Of a stretch of 64,000 bases of DNA, positions 58,613-64,000 are shown piece after piece (position 1 is the stretch's first letter; every line of letters begins with the position of its first letter). Under the pieces are notes generated by a model. The model was given only the letters and a program-made list of their open reading frames with translations. It did no database searches and had not been told where the DNA came from. The DNA is from Rikenellaceae bacterium (GTDB lineage Bacteria > Bacteroidota > Bacteroidia > Bacteroidales > Rikenellaceae): NCBI GenBank assembly GCA_015060075.1, contig SUZE01000006.1, positions 21,374 through 85,373 on the forward strand, written 5' to 3'. The translations under genes were made by a program, and so were the position numbers.

Positions 58613-60778
58613 CTATCCTACAAATTCAAAATCCAAGAGTCGGCGGCGCAGGTCGGCACTCTTGACACGAATACGCATCTTGTCGCCAATGGTAAAGACC
58701 TTGCCCGTGGAGTGACCATATACTTCGTATCGCTCCTCATCGAATTGGTAGAAGTCGCCCGGAATATCGCGCATCAGCACCATGCCCTCGACTATCGAGT
58801 TTTCCAACTCGACATATATGCCCCACTCGTTCATGCCCGAGATATGACCATCGAACTCCTCGCCAATCTTGTCCGCCATAAACTCCACCATCTTATACTT
58901 TATAGATGCACGCTCCGCCTCGGCTGCAATAACCTCGCGCTCGGAGCAACGCACACAGAGCGACTCGTGCATATCCTTGTCGGCAGAGCGTTTGCCATTT
59001 AAGTAACGCTGCAACAAGCGATGCACCATCATATCGGGATAGCGGCGAATTGGCGATGTGAAGTGGGTGTAGTATGGGAACGCCAAGCCGTAGTGTCCGA
59101 TGTTGTCGGTGGTATATACCGCCTTTGCCATCGAGCGAATGGCGAGTGTCGAAACTACATTCTCCTCGGGTTTGCCCTTTATTGTTGCGAGTAACTTATT
59201 TAACTCCTTCGCTGCGGCATTGCCCTTGTCGAGTGGCGATTTGAAGATATGACCGAAGCGCAAGATAAAGGAGCGAAAACGCTCGAACTTGTCGCTGTTC
59301 GGCGTGTCGTGAACACGAAAAACCATTGTGCGCTCCTTGCCGTGCGCGCGGGCACAGAACTCCGCCACGCTGCGATTTGCGAGGAGCATAAACTCCTCGA
59401 TAAGTTGGTTTGCCTCCTTCTGCACCTTGAAATATACCCCCGTAGGCTTTCCCTTTTTGTCGAGGTGGAATTTCGCTTCACGGCGCGAAAATGCTATCGC
59501 ACCCTTGCGGAAACGCTCCTTGCGAAGGGTTTGAGCAAGGTTGTGGAGCGTCAAAATCTCATTTTTGCACTCGCCCTCGCCCGATTCGATAACTCTTTGG
59601 GCCTCCTCGTAGGAGAAGCGGTGGTCGGAGTGTATTATGGTGCGACCAAACCACTCTTGCGAGATTTTTCCCTTCTCGTCAATGTGGAAAATGGCAGAGA
59701 AGGCGAGTTTATCTTCGTGCGGTCGGAGTGAGCAGAGGTCGTTGCACAACCTTTCGGGCAACATCGGTATTGTTCTATCAACGAGATATACCGAAGTTCC
59801 TCGCTCTACCGCCTCGTCATCAATCGTAGAGTCGGGCTTGACATAGTGCGTAACATCGGCAATATGGACACCGACCTCCCACTTGCCATCACCAATCGGG
59901 CGAATCGATAGTGCGTCATCGAAATCCTTTGCGTCTGCCGGGTCTATCGTGAGAGTTGGCACTTGGCGCATATCCCTACGCTCGGCAATATCGCGCTCGG
60001 TGATGCGACCATCAATCGCCTCGGCGGCCTTTACAACCTGCTCCTCGAACTTGTATGGCAAGTCGTATTCGAGCAGAATGGCGTGCATCTCGGCATCGTT
60101 ATCGCCCGCCTCGCCAAGCACATCTACCAACTCGCCCTGTGGCAGGCGGTCGCCATTGCGCCACTCAACGATGCGTACGGCAACCTTGTCATCTTGTTTG
60201 AGATGGGGATATTTTTTGAGCGAAATAGCAATATCGACAGGCATTTTGCGCGAGTCGGGAACTACTATCGCAGTTGCTCGTGAGGCAATCTCCACACGAC
60301 CTGCGTAGCAGCGGTGTGAACGCTCCAAGACCTTCGATATTTCGCCCTCTTTTGCTCCGTTGCGCGATGTGTGGGTTACGATAACCTCCACACGGTCGCC
60401 ATTCAGGGCGTTGCGGGTATTGCGCTGATGTACAAATACATCGCTCTCCAACTCATCGCACTGCACATACATTGCACCCGAGGCGGACATATCGACCACG
60501 CCCTCGTAGCGCGGCATCTTGCTACGGCTGAGGTGGTACTTTCCTCTGCCCTCCATCTCGATATAGCCCTGTTCGAGCAGGTGGTCGAGTATGCTCATTG
60601 TGAGGTTGCGACCTTCACGGTCTGCTCCGCCCGATGCGGCAGCGAGATATTTTAGTGTAAACCGCTTCTCGGGCATCTCGCGAAAGGCATTCACGATAAA
60701 TCCCGCACGGTCGTTAAATGAAATCTTCTTTCCTCGTTTCGTTGTTCGCTTTGATTTTCTCTCTTTCATCTTGTTCAT
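58613..60778 (-). CDS. rnr: Ribonuclease R
   Basis: 721 residues. A Lys/Arg-rich start is followed by a winged-helix region, cold-shock domains (YEGVVDMSASGAMYVQCDEL), and the RNB catalytic domain with TIDPADAKDFDDALSI (four metal Asp residues), ADVTHYVKPDSTIDDEAVER and HFTSPIRRYPDMMVHRLLQ. An S1 domain ends it (FDGHISGMNEWGIYVELENS). It degrades structured RNA 3' to 5'. This activity matters for the many hairpins in this genome's 3' regions, though that link is only inference. Confidence 0.97.
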   Translation of the reverse strand: MNKMKERKSKRTTKRGKKISFNDRAGFIVNAFREMPEKRFTLKYLAAASGGADREGRNLTMSILDHLLEQGYIEMEGRGKYHLSRSKMPRYEGVVDMSASGAMYVQCDELESDVFVHQRNTRNALNGDRVEVIVTHTSRNGAKEGEISKVLERSHRCYAGRVEIASRATAIVVPDSRKMPVDIAISLKKYPHLKQDDKVAVRIVEWRNGDRLPQGELVDVLGEAGDNDAEMHAILLEYDLPYKFEEQVVKAAEAIDGRITERDIAERRDMRQVPTLTIDPADAKDFDDALSIRPIGDGKWEVGVHIADVTHYVKPDSTIDDEAVERGTSVYLVDRTIPMLPERLCNDLCSLRPHEDKLAFSAIFHIDEKGKISQEWFGRTIIHSDHRFSYEEAQRVIESGEGECKNEILTLHNLAQTLRKERFRKGAIAFSRREAKFHLDKKGKPTGVYFKVQKEANQLIEEFMLLANRSVAEFCARAHGKERTMVFRVHDTPNSDKFERFRSFILRFGHIFKSPLDKGNAAAKELNKLLATIKGKPEENVVSTLAIRSMAKAVYTTDNIGHYGLAFPYYTHFTSPIRRYPDMMVHRLLQRYLNGKRSADKDMHESLCVRCSEREVIAAEAERASIKYKMVEFMADKIGEEFDGHISGMNEWGIYVELENSIVEGMVLMRDIPGDFYQFDEERYEVYGHSTGKVFTIGDKMRIRVKSADLRRRLLDFEFVG

Positions 60779-60782
60779 CTTT

Positions 60783-60910
60783 TTAGTTTTTTTGAACTCC
60801 TAACCTTGTCACGGCGCAGGCTATGATAGGGGTTATGGGGGTTATAGGGGTAATGGAGTGCGCCGAAAGTTTTTAACTACTCACTACTATCTACTCACTA
60901 CTCACTAATT
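60783..60910. repeat. Mosaic intergenic element E
   Basis: The left module (tttgaactcctaacct, tcacggcgca) is followed by GGGGTTATG-type units (as in D), then gtgcgccgaaag, then ACTACTCACT heptamer-like units that abut the TAA of the M20 gene. GGCGCA and TGCGCC bound the core. Confidence 0.72.
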
Positions 60911-62006
60911 AGAACCTTCTTGCTATCTCCTCCATAAACTCAATGCCCACCTCTATCGCTCTCTCGTCAGGAGCGAAGGTAGAGGTGTGGCTGCGACCTG
61001 CCGATGTTCCAACTCCTAAACGATAGAAAAGTGATGGATATTTCACGCAGTAGTGTCCGAAATCCTCCGCTGTATATCGCTTTTCGAGCATCTTCACAGC
61101 AACTCCCTTTTCGGTGGCGAGTGTAATAGCCTTTTCGACAAGTGCATCATCGCTCACAACAGCAGGGTAGCCGTGGTTAATATCGACCTCGGTCGTTGTG
61201 CCGAACTTTGCATCTACCGACTGCGCTGCCGCCTCGATAATGCGCCAAACGGTGTGGCGATGCTCCTCGCTGAAACAGCGCATCGTACCCTCCATATAGA
61301 CCTCGTCAGGGATAACATTCGTTGCCCCATCGGCAACAACCTTGCCTATCGAAAGCACTGTATTTTCGTCATTTACGGCATTGAGCATCGTTACAAGGTG
61401 TGCCGCAGCAACCACCGTATCGTTCAACTGCGCACGCATTGCTCCGTGTCCGCCCTTACCGCATACCCGGAAGCGTAACTCATCGTTGGCCGCCATAAAC
61501 TCCCCCTTGCAGAAGCCTAACTCGCCAACCTCCAAACTACTGTCGGTGTGCTCGCCAATTACGGCTACGACATTGTAATTTGCAAATGGCTTTTTTTCTA
61601 AAACCTTCGATGCACCACCCGGATTACACTCCTCGCCCGGTTGGAAAATGCCGAAGATTGTACCCTCAAAATCGCGCTTCTCGGCAAGGCGCAACAATAC
61701 GCCATACAACACCGCAGCGTGGATATCGTGTCCGCAGGCGTGCATCACACCGCAGTTCTGCGATGCGTACTCCAAGCCCGTCTGCTCCTCGATTGGGAGG
61801 GCATCGATATCGGCACGCAAAACCACTGCACGCGACAAGTCGCCCTTGCCCTCAATCTTCGCCAAAACACCCGTTTTGGCTATGCGGGAGTGCGAAATGC
61901 CCGCTTCGGAGAGGCACTGCTCGATATATTCAGCGGTCCGTACCTCCTCGAACGAGAGTTCGGGGTGGCGATGCAGTTCGCGTCGAAATTCTACTGCCGT
62001 AATCAT
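60909..62006 (-). CDS. M20-family amidohydrolase (hippurate hydrolase/IAA-amino-acid hydrolase type)
   Basis: 365 residues. Metal and catalytic residues appear in MHACGHDIHAAVLYG (the Cys and His of the M20D type), FQPGEECNPGGASKVL (Glu pair), AVIGEHTDSS and EDFGHYCVKYPSLFYRLGVG near the C-terminus. A dimerisation lobe (KGGHGAMRAQLNDTVVAA) is inserted in the middle. It hydrolyses N-acyl amino acids or related amides; the exact substrate cannot be told. Its ATG overlaps the cyclotransferase stop by 4 nt. Confidence 0.92.
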   Translation of the reverse strand: MITAVEFRRELHRHPELSFEEVRTAEYIEQCLSEAGISHSRIAKTGVLAKIEGKGDLSRAVVLRADIDALPIEEQTGLEYASQNCGVMHACGHDIHAAVLYGVLLRLAEKRDFEGTIFGIFQPGEECNPGGASKVLEKKPFANYNVVAVIGEHTDSSLEVGELGFCKGEFMAANDELRFRVCGKGGHGAMRAQLNDTVVAAAHLVTMLNAVNDENTVLSIGKVVADGATNVIPDEVYMEGTMRCFSEEHRHTVWRIIEAAAQSVDAKFGTTTEVDINHGYPAVVSDDALVEKAITLATEKGVAVKMLEKRYTAEDFGHYCVKYPSLFYRLGVGTSAGRSHTSTFAPDERAIEVGIEFMEEIARRF

Positions 62007-62791
62007 TGTGCTATAATCTTTATTTCGTACAGTTTACTCCAATTTTTACCCGTTATGAAGATACGATCCGACTCCTTGTCGTAGGCGATACCGTTCAAGA
62101 CATCCGTCGTGTAGTCGCGTTCGCTTTCGGGGAGGATGCCCGAAAGGTTGATAACTCCCTCGACAACGCCATTTTCAGGGTTGATAATTACGATATGGTC
62201 GGTGGTATAGACATTCGCCCAAATCTTGCCGTCTATCCACTCCAATTCGTTGAGGTACTGCAAGGATTCTCCTCGCAGGGTAACGCCAAAACGCCCCTCC
62301 TGCTTCATTGTTTCGGGGTTGAGAATACGAATATAGTTCGAGCCATCGGACATATATAACCTCTCGCCATCGGTGGTCAAGCCCCAACCCTCGCCTTTGT
62401 AGGTGTGGGTGGCGAGGTGGCGCAAACTCTTGCGGTCGTAGGTATGCAATTTGCCATTGAGCCAAGTGAGCTGATAAATCTTGTCGCCAAGCAGGGTTAT
62501 ACCCTCGCCAAACTCCTCGTCGGAGATTGCACTCTCTTGTGAAACCTTGCCCGTAGCGAGGTCGGTGCGCAAAATTCGGGAGTTGCCATACTCGCCTGTT
62601 CCCTCCCACAATTCGCCATCGACAAACTGCAAACCCTGCGTGTAGCTAGTACGCAAATGGGGGTACTCCGCCACAACCTCGTAGGTGTAGAAGGTCGGCT
62701 CGACGGCTTGTGCAGTCGCACTTTTTTTACGCACTCCACCGCACGAAACAAGCGTAGCAAAAGCGATAAGTATGACTATAAAATGCTTCAT
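62003..62791 (-). CDS. Glutaminyl-peptide cyclotransferase, lipoprotein
   Basis: 262 residues with a lipoprotein signal (LIAFATLVSCGG). The five-bladed propeller of bacterial glutamine cyclotransferase is evident: PHLRTSYTQGLQFVDGELWE, STGQYG-like GTGEYGNSRILRTDL, FGEGITLLGDKIYQLTWLNG, GEGWGLTTDGERLYMSDGS, LNELEWIDGKIWANVY and LNGIAYDKESDRIFITGKNW. It forms N-terminal pyroglutamate on exported proteins, and in Bacteroidota pyroglutamate commonly follows signal peptidase I cleavage. Minus-strand TATCTTTG at 62800-62807 is a likely -7 box. Confidence 0.93.
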   Translation of the reverse strand: MKHFIVILIAFATLVSCGGVRKKSATAQAVEPTFYTYEVVAEYPHLRTSYTQGLQFVDGELWEGTGEYGNSRILRTDLATGKVSQESAISDEEFGEGITLLGDKIYQLTWLNGKLHTYDRKSLRHLATHTYKGEGWGLTTDGERLYMSDGSNYIRILNPETMKQEGRFGVTLRGESLQYLNELEWIDGKIWANVYTTDHIVIINPENGVVEGVINLSGILPESERDYTTDVLNGIAYDKESDRIFITGKNWSKLYEIKIIAQ

Positions 62792-62799
62792 ATCACGGC

Positions 62800-62807
62800 A
62801 AAGATAG
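62800..62807 (-). promoter_or_regulatory. Probable -7 element for the cyclotransferase operon
   Basis: Minus strand TATCTTTG, 8 nt before the ATG at 62791, which would give an almost leaderless message. The nearest TTTG lies 24 bp upstream, beyond the usual range. Confidence 0.4.
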
Positions 62808-62836
62808 TAATAAATGCCGTATTATGCTCTACAAAT

Positions 62837-62870
62837 TGAAAAAATAGTGTATGGGTAAATACCTATTTTC
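62837..62870 (-). terminator. Terminator of the SUMF1-domain gene
   Basis: The stem AAAATAG-GTAT pairs with ATAC-CTATTTT around GGGTAA. It overlaps the stop codon at 62863-62865 and continues into TTTTTTC on the minus strand. Confidence 0.8.
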
Positions 62871-63948
62871 GTTCGGCGACAATGCGTATGCCAACGGTGT
62901 TATATGCGCCCGATGGGCGTCTGCCCTCGCCACGGAACGACACTTTGCAACTCGATGATGTGGCATACCACGAGCCTCCACGAATGATATTTACCTCATC
63001 GCCCTTCTCGGCTCCGTTTTGTGCAACTTCAACTGTCGATGTCCACTCCCAGCAGTTGCCCGACATATTGTAACAACCACACCAACTGATGCCATCGGCA
63101 TAGGCATCTACGGCACAGGTGTTTCCGCCTGCACTGTTTATCTCAGAGAAGATGTCGGTATAGATAAAACCTGTGTAGTTGGTATGGTTTACCCAGCCGC
63201 TAACACCTCCGTTGCTATTAATGCTTATTATATCCCCTATGCGCTCCTGTTCGCCGTAACGCTCCGACCTTTCGTTGTTGTAGGTCGCCACTTGGTCGGG
63301 GTTCTTCAAGACCTCGGCAGCAATTACACCGTTGTAGTTGAAGCGACTTGTCAATATACCATCTTCGTATGAAACATCTGCGCTGTCGCCCCAAGGATAT
63401 ATACTGCCATTGTTGCTGGCTGCATACTCCCATTCGGCTTGTGTAGGTAGGCGAAATAGCCACTCTTTGTTTGAGGAGGAGAGCCATCTGCAATAATCCT
63501 CTGCTGCATTGTACGATACCCACAATACGGGGTGTTTTTCTCGACCGGCAGGTATTTCGCCATTGTTCCAATATCTTGGTGCAGACTCTCCACAAGCATC
63601 GATATATGCCCTCCATTCGGCATTGGTGACAGCAAATTTGCAAATCCAATACTCTTTGCTTATCTCTACTGTTTCGCCATCTCCGATACTGTTGTATGAG
63701 TCGGCAATATAGGTGTATTTGCCGTTGGTTGTAATATGCACAAACGAATTGTTGGGTAGAGTGGTTGGTGTGTCGTTACCATCGCCTTTATCTTCGCTAT
63801 TGTTGCCATTGTCGTTGTTATTGTCGTTGTTTTGCGGAGGTTGTTGTTGCTCGGTGCTGTTTGTATTGTCTGAATCTGTTGAGTTTGAACATGCAATGCC
63901 GATACAAAAAAGTGTAACGATAAGAAGTGTAAATTGTTTCATAGTCAT
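62863..63948 (-). CDS. SUMF1/FGE-sulfatase-domain lipoprotein
   Basis: 361 residues with a lipoprotein signal (LLIVTLFCIGIACSNS). An Asn/Asp/Gln-rich linker (about 23-60) precedes a formylglycine-generating-enzyme-like domain: VEISKEYWICKFAVTNAEWR, HPVLWVSYNAAEDYCRWLSS, FRLPTQAEWEYAA, MSGNCWEWTST, IIRGGSWYATSSSCKVSFRG. The paired active-site Cys of true FGE are not obvious, so it may be a binding protein rather than a sulfatase activator. An ATG two codons in (63942) is an alternative start. Confidence 0.9.
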   Translation of the reverse strand: MTMKQFTLLIVTLFCIGIACSNSTDSDNTNSTEQQQPPQNNDNNNDNGNNSEDKGDGNDTPTTLPNNSFVHITTNGKYTYIADSYNSIGDGETVEISKEYWICKFAVTNAEWRAYIDACGESAPRYWNNGEIPAGREKHPVLWVSYNAAEDYCRWLSSSNKEWLFRLPTQAEWEYAASNNGSIYPWGDSADVSYEDGILTSRFNYNGVIAAEVLKNPDQVATYNNERSERYGEQERIGDIISINSNGGVSGWVNHTNYTGFIYTDIFSEINSAGGNTCAVDAYADGISWCGCYNMSGNCWEWTSTVEVAQNGAEKGDEVNIIRGGSWYATSSSCKVSFRGEGRRPSGAYNTVGIRIVAERK

Positions 63949-64000
63949 TGAGGTTTTTATTTTCGTAAGACACCATTAGATGCCAGAGGTTAAATTAAAC

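Noticed and set aside
63666..63979. Open frames in the Asn/Asp-rich linker region of the SUMF1-domain gene
   Set aside because: They are frame shadows of a low-complexity GTT/AAC-rich stretch.

Overview
The window reads as chromosomal DNA of a Bacteroidota bacterium of the order Bacteroidales. The evidence is the promoter form TTTG-N19..21-TAnnTTTG upstream of many genes, the fused MurF/alanine racemase, fimbrillin, DUF4493 and PCMD lipoproteins, a GH109 enzyme, the gene order bamD-rpoZ(omega)-coaBC-recN, and S16 with a long Ala/Glu tail. A Rikenellaceae/Alistipes-like host is my guess, not something the sequence proves. MqnC implies menaquinone synthesis by the futalosine route. I found no tRNA, rRNA, CRISPR array, prophage or intact insertion sequence.

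Layout. 1-763: start of a GH2 glycosidase running off the left edge. 817-7709: one leftward run bamD, omega, coaBC, recN, then a three-gene iron/cobalamin-type ABC importer. 7950-9031: two duplicated small lipoproteins. 9101-16209: asd, a PBP1A, a large zinc-peptidase-like/propeller/barrel protein and a SUI1/YciH protein, all leftward. 16364-17428: a lone DUF4435 protein. 17462-21598: aspartate kinase, a YbaK-like deacylase and a prolyl oligopeptidase. 21873-31405: a leftward seven-gene surface locus (fimbrillin-like protein, DUF4493 and PCMD lipoproteins, two small beta-barrels). 31564-35358: hpf, a Xer recombinase, a GH109 enzyme, and a candidate small RNA with its own promoter and terminator. 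35358-43191: a methyltransferase, MurF-Alr, MutS2, an MCE protein and a cell-wall amidase. 43299-52249 (rightward): LptD, GrpE, DnaJ, a small membrane protein, MutL, a rhomboid and a membrane-bound endonuclease/phosphatase-fold protein. 52694-56300 (leftward): a BamA-like protein, a DUF819 transporter and a ZIP transporter. 56467-57509: S16 and RimM. 57510-63948 (leftward): MqnC, RNase R, an M20 hydrolase, glutaminyl cyclotransferase and a SUMF1-domain lipoprotein.

Most genes are ordinary core functions: envelope assembly (BamD, BamA-like, LptD, MCE, PBP1A, amidase, MurF-Alr), protein folding and ribosome maturation (GrpE/DnaJ, RimM, S16, HPF), DNA repair (RecN, MutL, MutS2) and lysine/threonine-branch amino-acid synthesis (LysC, Asd). 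The accessory interest is the surface locus and, above all, the intergenic DNA.

The intergenic DNA holds three layered repeat systems. (1) Long imperfect hairpins of about 105-126 nt. Their arms differ between copies but stay self-complementary, and the 5-nt apical loop is closed by CATAG/CTATG or by the compensated CATAC/GTATG. (2) Mosaic elements bounded by GGCGCA and (T/A)GCGC(C/T), with a different short tandem unit inside each. (3) Short 7-9 bp tandem tracts that often start at the stop codon of the preceding gene; one lies in frame inside a lipoprotein gene and one forms the -33 region of the rpsP promoter. Together with the candidate small RNA at 34961-35093, these are the best leads to something undescribed.
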